Assembly: GCA_965240325.2 (NCBI GenBank)
Contig: OZ251239.1
Coordinates: 1,426,001-1,490,000 of the forward strand
Source: Rebecca billardiae RCC1528
Lineage: Eukaryota; Haptophyta
Direction: 5' to 3'
DNA: 64,000 nt
The notes below the pieces were generated by a model. It was not told the origin of the DNA, made no database searches, and worked only from the letters and a program-made list of their open reading frames with translations. Below are positions 1 to 9,839 of the stretch, piece after piece; the stretch's first letter is position 1, and every line of letters starts with the position of its first letter. Both the position numbers and the translations under genes were made by a program.

Positions 1-1419
1 CGCCGCCCGGCTGTGGCTGTGGGCCTCGGCGCCGTCGCGGCTGCTGCTCCGGTGGCTGTGCGGGTGGCCGTGCCGGTGCGTGCCGCCGCTCTGCGGCTCT
101 GGCGGCTCGGGCAGCCTGAGCTCGCCCGTCGCCGACCACCGCGTCGGCTGCGTCGCCTCGAGCGCCGCCGACTCGCTGGCCGGGTGTCTGGCGGGCGGCG
201 CGGTCGCGGCCGCGTGGTGCGCGTGGTGCGCGGCGCGCGGCGGGAGCGGCGGGAGGCGCTTCGCGCCCATGCCGATCACGCTGGCCTGCGCGAACACGTT
301 GTGCACCGAGTCGAACACGGGCGCGTCGCTCGCCACCGCGTGCAGCCGCCGCTCGAGCAGCAGGTGGCGCAGCGCCACGTCCAGAGGCCCCGCGGGGAGA
401 GTGCCGAGCAGGTCGAAGAGCGCCGGCACCCGGTCCGTGTGCACGAGCAGCGCGGCGGTGCCGAGCGCGAAGGGCACGCGCTCCATCTCGAGGCCCGGCC
501 AGCGCAGCGGGCTGCGCAGCGCGCCGCGCAGCTCCGCCGGCGTGTACAGCCGGCTGCCCGCCTGCAGCGCGGCGCCGCGCCCCTCGAAGAAGGCGAGCGT
601 CCTCGAGTGGTTGAGGTTGCGACGCCGGCTCGAGTCCACCTTGGCCACGTGCAGCAGGGCGGGCGGGTAGTCGGCGGCGAAGGCGCAGTACGCGGCGCGC
701 CAGCCGGGCACGGGCCGCGTGTCGTCCTCGAGCACGAGCACCACGCCCGTCTGCACCGCGCCCGAGCCCACGTGCTTCATCACGAGCCGCAGCGCGCGCA
801 GGTGCGACAGGTAGTTGGACAGCTTCATGTCGCACGCGCTCGCGCCGGTGGAGACGTTGCCGTGCGCGCCGAGGAGCGCGGCGCCCTCGTACGGGTTGAG
901 GTGGAGGCACTGCCCGCGCAGCACGCTCGCGCGCACGCAGCACTCCACGCCCACGCAGCCGCTCCCGCCGGACGACTCTGCGACCGCCGCCGAGCGCTCG
1001 CCCTCGCGCATCGCATCCGCGCACAGCTTGTGCTGCATGAGGGGCAGGAGCGGCAGCGGCACGCGCGTCGTGCCCGAGGGCGGCTCCGCGGGCTCGTCGG
1101 ACCGATCGCCAAGGCCCGCCCTCCGGATCGCGCGCCGCCACCCGCCGTGGGGCACCTCGACCGCGGGCACGCGCACCGGCCGGATGCCCGCGCGGATGAG
1201 CGCGTCTCGCGTCGCGAGATTGCGCTGCGGGTTGTCCCGGCGCGAGACGTAGTACGCCGTCAGCGGGTAGGGCACGCCGGACATGCACGTCCCGGGCGCG
1301 TCCTCGACGAACACGGACGGCGCCGTCAGCGCCCGCGCGCCCCAGGGCAGCGCCAGCAGCACGGCGAGCCGCCCGGCCGGCATCGTGCCGCCGACGACCA
1401 CCGGCGAGTTTTCGCTCAT
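1..1419 (-). CDS. GT25-like glycosyltransferase, partial (C-terminus beyond left edge)
   Basis: An open frame runs from an ATG at 1419 leftwards to base 1 with no stop (473 codons). Residues about 13-30 are hydrophobic and Ala/Leu-rich, a possible signal peptide or anchor. Residues 56-77 (YYVSRRDNPQRNLATRDAL...) resemble the start of glycosyltransferase family 25, where an aromatic/Ser strand precedes an Arg/Asp-rich loop. At about 198-207 there is a SNYLSHLRAL segment like the GT25 SHL helix, and at 231-233 an acidic Glu-Asp-Asp in VLVLEDDTRPVPGW, the expected metal/nucleotide-sugar site. The tail beyond about residue 400 is His/Ser/Pro-rich low complexity. By family it would transfer a sugar from a nucleotide donor in the secretory pathway; substrate unknown. 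GC-rich shadow frames on the other strand are stop-free but carry no motif. Seen: open frame and motifs; inferred: family. Confidence 0.72.
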   Translation of the reverse strand, partial: MSENSPVVVGGTMPAGRLAVLLALPWGARALTAPSVFVEDAPGTCMSGVPYPLTAYYVSRRDNPQRNLATRDALIRAGIRPVRVPAVEVPHGGWRRAIRRAGLGDRSDEPAEPPSGTTRVPLPLLPLMQHKLCADAMREGERSAAVAESSGGSGCVGVECCVRASVLRGQCLHLNPYEGAALLGAHGNVSTGASACDMKLSNYLSHLRALRLVMKHVGSGAVQTGVVLVLEDDTRPVPGWRAAYCAFAADYPPALLHVAKVDSSRRRNLNHSRTLAFFEGRGAALQAGSRLYTPAELRGALRSPLRWPGLEMERVPFALGTAALLVHTDRVPALFDLLGTLPAGPLDVALRHLLLERRLHAVASDAPVFDSVHNVFAQASVIGMGAKRLPPLPPRAAHHAHHAAATAPPARHPASESAALEATQPTRWSATGELRLPEPPEPQSGGTHRHGHPHSHRSSSRDGAEAHSHSRAA

Positions 1420-1599
1420 CACGCCACCAGGCCGCCAACAGTCGGGACGATTCGATTGTATTTGTAGTAGTAGGAAGCTAGTACAGACTGTACTATTGAA
1501 TAAGTATTGTAGCGACAGTGAAGCGAGACGGTGATGACTGATCTGAAGCAGCGCAGTAGTTGCGCGCACAAGTGTGCGCGGCGGCGGTGCCTTCCGGAC

Positions 1600-3207
1600 T
1601 CACTCCACCGCCCCTCCGCGGCGCAGCAAGGGCAGCAGTTGCTGGGAGATCGGCGAGGGCGTGGCCACTGCTGCGCCGTCCTCGCCGGACTCTGGGAGCT
1701 GCACGGTGACGACGCTCGCAGACGCTGGGACCGCGCCGCCGTGGCCGAGCGCTGCCGTGTGCAGACCGCACGAGTACACTGCGCCCTCGGCCGTCACGTA
1801 CAGCGCGTGCTCGGCACCGAGCGCGCACGAGACCACGCGCTCGTGCGAGAGGGCGTGCACGCACACCGGTGACGGTGTCATGAAACCGAACATGAACACA
1901 TCGCCGAGCCCCAGTTGCCCATAGCGGTTCAAGCCAAACGTGTGCACGCTGCCGTCCGCGCCAACCACCGCGCTGTCGAGGACGCCGGCGTACGCGCGCA
2001 CGGCACGCACGCCCGCGAGGGCCTTGATGCGCCTGGGCGTGTGCGCGTCCCGGTCGTCGCCGTGCCCGAGCTTCCCATGGTCCCCGTACCCGAAGGAGAG
2101 CACGCCGCCTTCCGAGTCCACCACCAGGCTGTGGTTGTAGCCTGCGCTCACGTGCACGGCACGCACGCCAGCGAGCGCCTCGATGTGCCTCGGCATGTGC
2201 AGATCCCGCTCGTCGCCGTGGCCGAGCGGGCCCGGGTAGCCTTTCCCGCACGAGTGCACGGCCCCACCGGTCGAAAGCAGCAGCGTGTGCTCGCCCCCTG
2301 CTGCCACCCCACCGAAGCGCACGCCGTCCAGCGCCTCGATGCGCGTCGGCTCCCACTGGTGCTCCGAAGTGTCGCCGTGGCCGAGCTGGCCGTACTCGTT
2401 CCGGCCCCAGCTGTACGCACAGCCCGCAGCGGTGAGCGCGAGGCTGTGCCCACCGTCGGTGGCAATGCATACGATGGCCTCGTCTAGCAGCGCGCCCACG
2501 AGCACAAACTCCCTTTGATCGTCGCCGCCGGCCAGCCCGAGCTGGCCACTGTCGTTGCAGCCGCAGCCGTACACGGTACCGGCCTCGCTCAGCGCGAGCA
2601 GGTAGTCACGGCCAGCGGCAACTGCGACCACGCGCACCTCGGACAGCGAGGCCACGCGCGTCGGCACGCGCACGGGCGGTGCAGCTGCATCGGTGCCATG
2701 GGCAATGACGGCGGGCGCGTAGCGCACTGCCATGTCGTCCCCCTCCACGTCCAAGTCCTCCTCCTCGCCGCACGTGTGCAGGCAGCCATCCACGTCCACA
2801 AACGCGCTGAAGTAGATATGCCAGCACCACGCAGTGCTGCCCGCGGCAACGACGCCCGAGTGCAGCGCGCTCACCTCGAGCACACGCTCGCGGGCCAGCA
2901 GCTCCTCCGTCCACGTGCACGAGCCAGTCGGCAGCGTCGCCGGCAGCGCGCGCTCGTGCCCACGCGCCCGCGCGCGCTCGCGCAGCACGCGCTCGACCGG
3001 CGAGCGTGCGCCCGGCGCACCGCGGAAGAGGCGAGAGGTGGCGTTGGCGGCGGCGAGGTCAGGTGCCCTGCCGAGATGGGACAGCATGCGCACGAGGAGA
3101 TCGAGGGGCAGGGCTGCGAGCATTGCGGGGGCCGGTGCCGACTCCGGCGCGGGTGCGCTGCTGCACTCCGCTCCGACCGGGCCTGCAAGCGAGGGATTTG
3201 CGTCCAT
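1600..3207 (-). CDS. F-box / RCC1-repeat protein, copy A
   Basis: 535 codons from the ATG at 3207 (MDANPS), chosen because the paralogue at 4659-6257 starts with MEANPS; an in-frame ATG at 3237 would add 10 residues. Residues about 31-63 (LPLDLLVRMLSHLG...AAANATSRLF) look like an F-box. From about 190 on there are RCC1-type blades: repeated G-x-x-HxLAL / G-x-VYxxGxNxxGQLGxG units, for example CNDSGQLGL, GRNEYGQLGHG, GDHGKLGHGDD and NRYGQLGLGD, interspersed with SAGYNHSLVV-type strands, about six to seven blades, enough for a propeller. F-box plus RCC1 proteins are usually SCF ubiquitin-ligase substrate adaptors or chromatin/GTPase regulators; the client is unknown. Relative to copy B it carries a different loop near the C-terminus (DVFMFGFMTP against HRSRELTP), a point where the paralogues diverge abruptly. 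Confidence 0.82.
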   Translation of the reverse strand: MDANPSLAGPVGAECSSAPAPESAPAPAMLAALPLDLLVRMLSHLGRAPDLAAANATSRLFRGAPGARSPVERVLRERARARGHERALPATLPTGSCTWTEELLARERVLEVSALHSGVVAAGSTAWCWHIYFSAFVDVDGCLHTCGEEEDLDVEGDDMAVRYAPAVIAHGTDAAAPPVRVPTRVASLSEVRVVAVAAGRDYLLALSEAGTVYGCGCNDSGQLGLAGGDDQREFVLVGALLDEAIVCIATDGGHSLALTAAGCAYSWGRNEYGQLGHGDTSEHQWEPTRIEALDGVRFGGVAAGGEHTLLLSTGGAVHSCGKGYPGPLGHGDERDLHMPRHIEALAGVRAVHVSAGYNHSLVVDSEGGVLSFGYGDHGKLGHGDDRDAHTPRRIKALAGVRAVRAYAGVLDSAVVGADGSVHTFGLNRYGQLGLGDVFMFGFMTPSPVCVHALSHERVVSCALGAEHALYVTAEGAVYSCGLHTAALGHGGAVPASASVVTVQLPESGEDGAAVATPSPISQQLLPLLRRGGAVE

Positions 3208-3866
3208 GGCGGCGCTGTCGTCCGTCCCCAACTTCACGACGACACACTCCTCCGCGCCGCGCGCGAGCTGCGCCCACTGCTGCGAGCCGACGATCGTCTG
3301 CTCTTGGTCACCACGCCGAGCGCACGCTGCGTCGCAGGTGATCGACGAAACGAACGAGCCGCGTTCTAATTTCAGAACGAACTTATCGTCGTTATCAAAT
3401 TAACGACGGGTAGCCGCCGTCCGTCCATTACGACCAGCTCCCGGTCAACTCGGGCCTCGTCATCTATTATGATGAGTAAGGTTTTTCAAACGAGCGCAAA
3501 GTGCTTCGCTATTGGTGGCACATGCGATGATTACTCATCAGACGATTATGATTATTATGATGGACCTCCAGCCCGCCCTTCTAAGAGGCGAGGCAAACCT
3601 CAACGCCGACTGAAGCTGAATCCAGTTCTTGTGACAGCACTTATTGAGTTCATGAACCTAATCTCGCCTGCTGCTGAGCTGTGTGCGTCTCATATATTAA
3701 CGACGTGACGCTTGTCCGATGCTGCCACGTCGTTAAATATATTAACGACGTGGTATGCAACGGGCAGGCGTCAAAGTCAGCAAGCTGTAGCAGCAGATCG
3801 AGCAGCAGAGACAAACACCAGGATCAGCGCTCCTCGCCGTCGCCCCCCCCCCCTCGTAGTCGCCCA
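3208..3866. other. Intergenic region with TTAACGACG motifs
   Basis: No supported gene. The first 250 bases are the 5-prime flank of RCC1 copy A and can be matched by eye to the flank of copy B (6258-6530), including AAATTAACGACGG and a TTTTTCA...GCGCAAAG...CTTCGC...GGCAC tract, so the duplication of the two genes included their promoters. A 79-codon ORF at 3469-3708 starts inside this duplicated flank; the equivalent in copy B is not conserved as protein, so I do not call it. GC content is visibly lower than in the genes. Confidence 0.6.
3725..3753. repeat. Perfect inverted repeat, 12-bp arms, 5-nt loop
   Basis: Arms at 3725-3736 (CCACGTCGTTAA) and 3742-3753 (its exact reverse complement) enclose ATATA. 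A third half-site TTAACGACGTG lies at about 3698-3708, and shortened TTAACGACGG sites occur at about 3400 and 6436 upstream of both RCC1 genes. It could be a hairpin, a dimeric protein-binding site or a transposon terminus; the sequence alone does not distinguish these. Confidence 0.75.
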
Positions 3867-4370
3867 TCACTCCATCGCCGAGCGGAAGCTCGACGCACCG
3901 TCTGGCGTCGACGCGCGCGCGCCACCGCGGTGGTCGCGGTGCCACGCGTCGTCAGCCGTCGTCTCGAAGTAGTCGTCGTATGCAGCGCCCCCGCGGGCGC
4001 GTGCCCCCGGGCGCACGTGCGCCATGCGCGCGCGGGCGATGAGCATCTTGGCCTGGCCACGCAGGCAGCGCATGCCCAGCTCGCGCCGCATGGTGCCGAG
4101 CAGCGCGCGCTCGGCGGCGGGGCGCGAGGGCGCGCTGAGGCGCGCGCGCCACGTGTCCCGCCCCATCTTGGCGATCTTCTTGAGGGTGAGGTCCACCTCC
4201 GCGCTCCACTCGCCGAACGCCCCCACGACAATCGGGACGATCGCGGGGAAGGTGTCGAGCCGCGCCTCGTATGGGCCCACCTGGCCCTCAAGCGTGCAGT
4301 AGACCTCGCGGTCGAGGAGCTGCAGCTGCTTGCGCCGCTCGCGCGGGACGAGTTCCGCGCGGTGGCGCAC
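3867..4370 (-). pseudogene. Remnant resembling the C-terminal region of algal retroelement proteins
   Basis: 167 codons, ending in a stop at 3867, without a convincing start: the frame begins immediately beside a (TA)n tract at 4380-4395. The middle contains a GQVGPYEARLDTF...IVVGAFGEWSAEVD...LKKIAKMG block followed by RRELGMRCLRGQAKMLIAR. From memory of the family, this order (GPxExRL, a V-x-GAFGE strand, a short helix, then an Arg-rich RRxxGxxxxRxxAxxLLxR) is the conserved tail found after reverse transcriptase in retroelements of several algae. No reverse-transcriptase core is present here, so if the identification is right it is a 5-prime truncated fragment, as non-LTR insertions often are. 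It sits between two RCC1 copies. The assignment is an inference; a lone small gene cannot be excluded. Confidence 0.4.
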
Positions 4371-4658
4371 CGCACCGTCTCATATATATATATACATATT
4401 CTTAGCAGTAATAAACTAAACTGCTGTATTCGCTATATCGTCGCAAAATGCAAATCGCGCTGAATCCGGTGGGTTGATTGGAACAGTATTATTAGCGACG
4501 ACGCCTGTTGATGATGAACAGTCAGTCACGCGGGTCGTCCGCCGCTGATGAGTCCGCCGCTGATGAGTGATGATCGATGGTGCTGTGATGAGCAATCGAC
4601 GCGCGCGCGCGCCCAGTTTGCGCACGGTAGCGGAGTGCCGGGCTGTCGTCCCCAATCC

Positions 4659-6257
4659 TCACTCCACCGCTCCTCCACGACGCAGCAACCGCGGCATTTG
4701 CACGATCTGCGCGGGCTTAGACAGCGCGGCGCCGTCCTCGCCAGATTCTAGGAGCCAGGCCGGCACGGTGACGACGCTTGCAGACGCTGGGACCGCGCCG
4801 CCGTGGCCGAGCGCTGCCGTGTGCAGACCGCACGAGTACGCTGCGCCCTCAGCTGTCACGTACAGCGCGTGCTCGGCACCGAGCGCGCACGAGACCACGC
4901 GCTCGTGCGAGAGGGCGTGCACGCACACCGGTGTCAGCTCTCTGGACCTGTGGCCGAGCCCCAGCTGCCCATAGGCGTTGAAGCCAAACGTGTGCACGCT
5001 GCCGTCCGCGCCAACCACCGCGCTGTCGAGGACGCCGGCGTACGCGCGCACGGCACGCACGCCCGCGAGGGCCTCGATGCGCCTGGGCGTGTGCGCGACC
5101 CGGTCGTCGCCGTGCCCGAGCTTCCCATGGTCCCCGTGCCCGAAGGAGAACACGCCGCCCTCCGAGTCCACCACCAGGCTGTGGTGGTCGCCCGCGCTCA
5201 CGTGCACGGCGCGCACGCCAGCGAGCGCCTCGATGTGCCTCGGCGTGCGCTGATCTTGCTCGTCGCCATGGCCGAGCGGGCCCGGGTAGCCTTTCCCGCA
5301 CGAGTGCACGGCCCCGCTGGTTGAAAGTAGCAGCGTGTGCGCGCACCCTGCTGCCACCCCACCGAAGCGCACGCCGTCCGGCACCTCGATGCGCGTCGGC
5401 TCCCACCGGTGCTTCCAAGTGTCGCCGTGGCCGAGCTGGCCGTACTCGTTGCGGCCCCAGCTGTACGCACAGCCCGCAGCGGTGAGCGCGAGGCTGTGCT
5501 CATCGCCTGCGGCAATGCATACGATGGCTTCTTCCAGCAGCGCGCCCACGAGCACAAACTCCCTTTGATCGTCGCCGCCGCCCAGCCCCAGCTGGCCACT
5601 GTCGTTGCAGCCGCAGCCGTACACGGTACCAGCCTCGCTCAGCGCGAGCAGGTGGGCACTGCCGCCGGCCACTGCGACCACGCGCACCTCCGACAACGAG
5701 GCCACACGCGTCGGAACGCGCACGGGCGACGCAGCTGCATCGGTGCCTTGGGCAATGGCGGCGGGCGCGTAGTTCTCACCAGAGTAGTCCCGCTCCAAGT
5801 CCTTCTCGCCGCACGTGTGCAGGCAGCCATCCGCGTCCACAAACGCGCTGAAGTAGATGCGCGAGCACCACGCAGTGCTGCCCGCGGCGACGACGCCCGA
5901 GTGCAGCGCGCTCAGCTCGAGCACACGCTCGCGGGCCAGCAGCTCCTCCGTCCACGTGCACGAGCCAGTTGGCAGCGTCGCCGGCAGCGCGCGCTCGTGC
6001 CCACGCGCGTGCGCGCGCTCGCGCAGCACGCGCTCGACCGGCGAGCATGCGCCCGGCGCACCGCCGCGGAAGAGGCGCGAGGTGGCGTTAGCGGCAGCGA
6101 GGTCAGGTGCTCCGCCGAGATGGGACAGCATGCGCACGAGGAGGTCGAGGGGCAGGGCTGCGAGCACGGCGGGGGGCGATGACTCCGGCGCGGGTACGCT
6201 GCTGCACTCTGACTCCGCGGCCTCGACAGGGCCTCCAAGCGAGGGATTTGCTTCCAT
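4659..6257 (-). CDS. F-box / RCC1-repeat protein, copy B
   Basis: 532 codons from the ATG at 6257 (MEANPS); the frame stays open to an ATG at 6437, but those 60 residues derive from sequence that is untranslated flank in copy A. Same architecture as copy A: F-box-like LPLDLLVRMLSHLGG at about 33-66, then RCC1 blades with GQLGLGGGDDQ, GRNEYGQLGHGDT, GPLGHGDEQD, GKLGHGDDR and NAYGQLGLGH turns. The two proteins are nearly collinear, with scattered substitutions and small indels in the acidic loop after CLHTCGE and at the extreme C-terminus. Tandem position and shared flanks show a local duplication. A role as a ubiquitin-ligase adaptor is inferred from the F-box, not demonstrated. Confidence 0.82.
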   Translation of the reverse strand: MEANPSLGGPVEAAESECSSVPAPESSPPAVLAALPLDLLVRMLSHLGGAPDLAAANATSRLFRGGAPGACSPVERVLRERAHARGHERALPATLPTGSCTWTEELLARERVLELSALHSGVVAAGSTAWCSRIYFSAFVDADGCLHTCGEKDLERDYSGENYAPAAIAQGTDAAASPVRVPTRVASLSEVRVVAVAGGSAHLLALSEAGTVYGCGCNDSGQLGLGGGDDQREFVLVGALLEEAIVCIAAGDEHSLALTAAGCAYSWGRNEYGQLGHGDTWKHRWEPTRIEVPDGVRFGGVAAGCAHTLLLSTSGAVHSCGKGYPGPLGHGDEQDQRTPRHIEALAGVRAVHVSAGDHHSLVVDSEGGVFSFGHGDHGKLGHGDDRVAHTPRRIEALAGVRAVRAYAGVLDSAVVGADGSVHTFGFNAYGQLGLGHRSRELTPVCVHALSHERVVSCALGAEHALYVTAEGAAYSCGLHTAALGHGGAVPASASVVTVPAWLLESGEDGAALSKPAQIVQMPRLLRRGGAVE

Positions 6258-6727
6258 GGCGCTGCTCGTCCCCACCTTCGTAATCCGCTCCTCCGCGCCG
6301 CACGCGAGCTGCGCCCACGGCTGCGAGCCGCCGATCTGCTCTTGATCACCACGCGGAGCGCACGCTGCGTCGCCAGGCGTCGATCGACGAAAGACGAGCC
6401 GCGTTCTAATTCCAGAAATTGTCGTCGTTATTATCAAATTAACGACGGTTGGCTGCTTGTCCGGGACCTCGACCGGTCACTTCAGTGACATTATAAGGAT
6501 TTTTCATGAGCGCAAAGCGCTTCGCAATTGTTGGCACGGTTACTCATCAGATGAGTATGGCCTCCACCATGCGATATAGCGCGCTCAGTAGAATACTTTC
6601 ATGCGCTGACGACGATCTGAAGCAGAGCATCAAGGGCGTTCCCGGGATCGGATCCTGCCACACGCTCCCGAAAGCAATGCCCCCCCTGGGGGCCGGGGCA
6701 TTGCTACCGGACTGGCGCGGGCCGTAA

Positions 6728-7575
6728 TCAAATGTACCCGCTTGAAATAGAGGACTCAGCGCCAATTTCAATAGGAACGCGGTTCGATTTGGCGTTTGAC
6801 CAGTGCGGGGAACGCCCCTGGCACGTAGCGCTCCCGCGCGCACCGCTGACCACGAGGATGTCCATACGACGGCCTCTCCCAGCAGCGCGCCCACGAGCAC
6901 AAACTCGCCCGTTCAATTTCGCGGCCGCGCAGCCCCAGCTCGCCGCGATCGTTGCAGCCGGAGCCGTACACGGTACCGGCCTCGCTCAGCGCGAGCAGGT
7001 GGTTACGGCCAGCGGCCACTGCGACCACGCGCACCTCCGACCGACAGCGAGGCCACGCGCGTCAGCACGTGGCCGCGCACGGGCGGTGCAGCTGCATCGG
7101 CACCATGGGCAATAGCGGTGGGCGCGTAGCGCGCTACTATGTCGTCCCCCTGCATGATGTGCTCCTTCTCGCCGCACGTGTGCAGGCAGCCATCCGCGTC
7201 CACAAACGCGCTGATGAGGTAGATATGCGGGCACCAGTCAGTGCTGCCCGCGGCGACGACGCACTGCGTGCAGCGCGCTCAGCTCGATCACACGCTCGCG
7301 GGCCAGCAGCTCCTGCGTCCACGTGCACGAGCCGGTCGGCAGCGTCGCTGGCAGCGCGCGCTCGTGCCCACGCGCCCGCGCGCGCTCGCGCAGCACGCGC
7401 TCCGGACCGGCGAGCATGCGCCCGGCGCACCGCGGAAGAGGCGCAAGGCGACGATGGCGGCGAGGAGGTCGAGGGGCAGGGCTGCGAGCACGGTGGGGGC
7501 CGGTGACTCCTGCGCGGGTGCGCTGCTGCACTCCGCCGCCTCGACAGGGCCTTCAACCGAGGGATTTGCTTCCAT
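6728..7575 (-). pseudogene. Decayed third F-box/RCC1 copy
   Basis: Starts with a recognisable MEANPS (ATG at 7575) and an F-box N-terminus (VLAALPLDLL), but the central part of the F-box is deleted, so the frame jumps from LPLDLL directly to the RLFRGAPGACSPV segment. A frameshift follows just after SPV; the region matching CLHTCGE and YFSAFVD lies in other frames, and the first RCC1 blade (VVAVAAGRNHLLALSEAGTVYG, 6768-7034) is again in another frame. Homology stops after that blade; roughly two thirds of the gene is missing. Together with copies A and B this gives a graded series: two intact, one dead. Confidence 0.85.
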
Positions 7576-8105
7576 GGCGCTGCTCGTTCCCACCGAGTCA
7601 TGATCCGCTCCTCCGCGCCGCACGCGAGCTGCGCCCACGGCTGCGAGCCGCCGACCTGCCGTCCTGCGCTTGATCACCACGCGGAGCGCACGCTGCGTCG
7701 CCAGGCGCCGACGCAAGGGCGGTCTGGGCGACTCCATCTTATGCGTGCGAGCGCTGCTTGCGAGCCAGCATCAGCGCCCTAGCTGTGCGCGCTTTTCCGG
7801 ATATACTATGCGCTCCGGCTCGCTGTCTGCAGCATCGCCGGCGATCGACGACTTCCGGTAGCAGTTTAGGTCGCCGTGCGGTCCGGACCACCAGACTCTA
7901 GCCGGAGCGGCATAGTAGTCTGCTGAGTCCGACCGTTGAGAGCTGTAGTAATAATATAATTAAGACTGAGCGTCCGCCTCGTCATCGGACTAGTTACTGC
8001 ATCGGCACTCACGATGGCACGTTGACCGCAATAAGTTATTTATGACGATGATGAGTCTGATGAGACTGCTGATAATGCAGGCCCGCAGCCGGTGCATGCT
8101 ACTAA
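7576..8105. other. Intergenic, no gene seen
   Basis: The first about 120 bases match the 5-prime flank of RCC1 copy B (the CCGCACGCGAGCTGCGCCCA tract). The rest is unique sequence of moderate GC with many stops in all frames and no recognisable RNA gene. Confidence 0.6.
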
Positions 8106-8106
8106 G

Positions 8107-8146
<40 letters not shown>

Positions 8147-8185
8147 ACTGACGCCACGTACTATACGGTCGTATAGCAGAGTATA

Positions 8186-8271
<86 letters not shown>
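8106..8271. repeat. (TA)n microsatellites, two tracts
   Basis: Nearly pure TA dinucleotides at about 8108-8142 and 8186-8271, the second interrupted by single C bases. They abut the left end of duplicated segment X. Confidence 0.95.
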
Positions 8272-8274
<3 letters not shown>

Positions 8275-8487
8275 TAGCCGTCCTCGGAGCGCCTGCGCCA
8301 TCCAGATGCAGCGAGGAGGCGAGGCACACGCCGGGCAGGGCGGAGCCACGCGGCGAGAGACCAGACTCTATACATTGTATGGGATTTTTGTTCCTCGAAA
8401 CAAAGTGCGAGCGGCAGCCAGCGCTCGGACCGAGCGCGCGGCAGGACTGGCCGCTCAACGCCGACAGACGCGCGGTGTGAGATGGAT
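8272..8487 (+). repeat. Duplicated segment X, copy 1
   Basis: 216 bases (GTCTAGCCGTCCTCGG...GTGTGAGATGGAT) matching 9091-9306 with no difference noticed by eye. Copy 1 is bordered on the left by (TA)n, copy 2 on the left by segment Y. No coding potential supported. Confidence 0.9.
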
Positions 8488-8605
8488 ACGCGCGGTGTGA
8501 GATGGACCGAGGAACAGATCGATGGCAGAGGGCGCACCGCGCCGACGCAGCGGCGAAAATGCCAGGCAACATCAAGCTGCCAACAGCAGGGGTGGGCGGG
8601 CGGGG

Positions 8606-9090
8606 CAGCTTGGACGACGCAGCTCGAGAGCCGCCAAGCCACACGACAGCGAGGCACGAAGGACATCGCGCACAGGGCGCCTCGAAGCTGCGGGCCGCCG
8701 GAAACAGCTGCAGCCATCAGGACAGTGGGCGCTTCCGACGGGTGCTCGCTGCGAGTGAGCGGGAGGCATGCAGCAGCGACGGTAACGGTTGGCTCGGCGC
8801 CTGATGAAAAACCCAGTTCACGAATTGGCCGTCCTGACCGCCATGCCAACCATGCCTAGTTAGCCTATGGCCCAGGAGCAGCGCAGTGAGTAGGTCGTTC
8901 TAGGCCGCCGTGCGTGCACACAGAGCACGGGCTCGAAAGTCCCTTGTGGCACGAGAAGAGGGTGGCCAAGATGGCAGCCGGACTTGAGCTCGGCCGCCTG
9001 GCTCAGGCTGAATGGCAGGCAGGTGTTGATACGGCGCATTGCGCTCCCACCGTCCTCTTAGACAATCAGTTATTGTGCCAATAACCCCAC
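8606..9090 (+). repeat. Duplicated segment Y, copy 1
   Basis: 485 bases (CAGCTTGGACGACGCAG...CAATAACCCCAC) repeated at 13058-13542 in the same orientation and apparently identical. The order is X-Y-X-satellites-Y, so the two copies read as a tandem duplication of an X...Y element, one copy of which has acquired or generated the satellite arrays between X and Y. Confidence 0.9.
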
Positions 9091-9306
9091 GTCTAGCCGT
9101 CCTCGGAGCGCCTGCGCCATCCAGATGCAGCGAGGAGGCGAGGCACACGCCGGGCAGGGCGGAGCCACGCGGCGAGAGACCAGACTCTATACATTGTATG
9201 GGATTTTTGTTCCTCGAAACAAAGTGCGAGCGGCAGCCAGCGCTCGGACCGAGCGCGCGGCAGGACTGGCCGCTCAACGCCGACAGACGCGCGGTGTGAG
9301 ATGGAT
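9091..9306 (+). repeat. Duplicated segment X, copy 2
   Basis: Second copy of the 216-base segment at 8272. It follows directly on Y copy 1. The 530 bases after it (9307-9840) are unique, GC-rich and without a supported gene, and lead into the 63-bp satellite. Confidence 0.9.
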
Positions 9307-9839
9307 CCCATTTGTGGTTGTACTGGTGGGTGGTCCGCGCGTCGGGGTTGGAGAGGAAATCCCATAAAGAAAGGCGGACGAAGTAGTGGGGAAGGCAACC
9401 AGGCGAGGACGAGACCGGTGGTGGATGCGGCCCACACGCCCAGGATCTGACCCAGCCAAAGCCAAGCAAGGTAGAGGCAGTTGTGCACGACTGCGTCATA
9501 ACGCCCAGAGCGACGAGTGCCAGTGGAGCGGGCGGGCGAGCCGGTAAACCAAACGCACGGAGCCGCGAGCGACCAGACGGCGGAGCGCGACCACAGGAGC
9601 CGCCATCGCGGGCCGTCGGCGTTTAGGAACCACCAAGCCCTTGTAGAGGCAGCTCGATGCGGGCGCCGGGGGAGGGGCGGGGAGCGGGGTGGAGGCGAAG
9701 CCACGCGAGAGCAGAGGGCGACGCGAGCGCGTGAAAGCAGCGCACGCATGCCGCTGGCTAGCGACCCCAGGGCTGCGCGCGCCGACCCGCTGGCCGGAGG
9801 GGGCCAATGGCAGCCAGCACGCGCGACCCGTGGGCGGCA

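Noticed and set aside
3469-3708. 79-codon ORF upstream of RCC1 copy A
   Set aside because: It begins in the duplicated promoter flank and its reading frame is not preserved in the paralogous flank at 6500.
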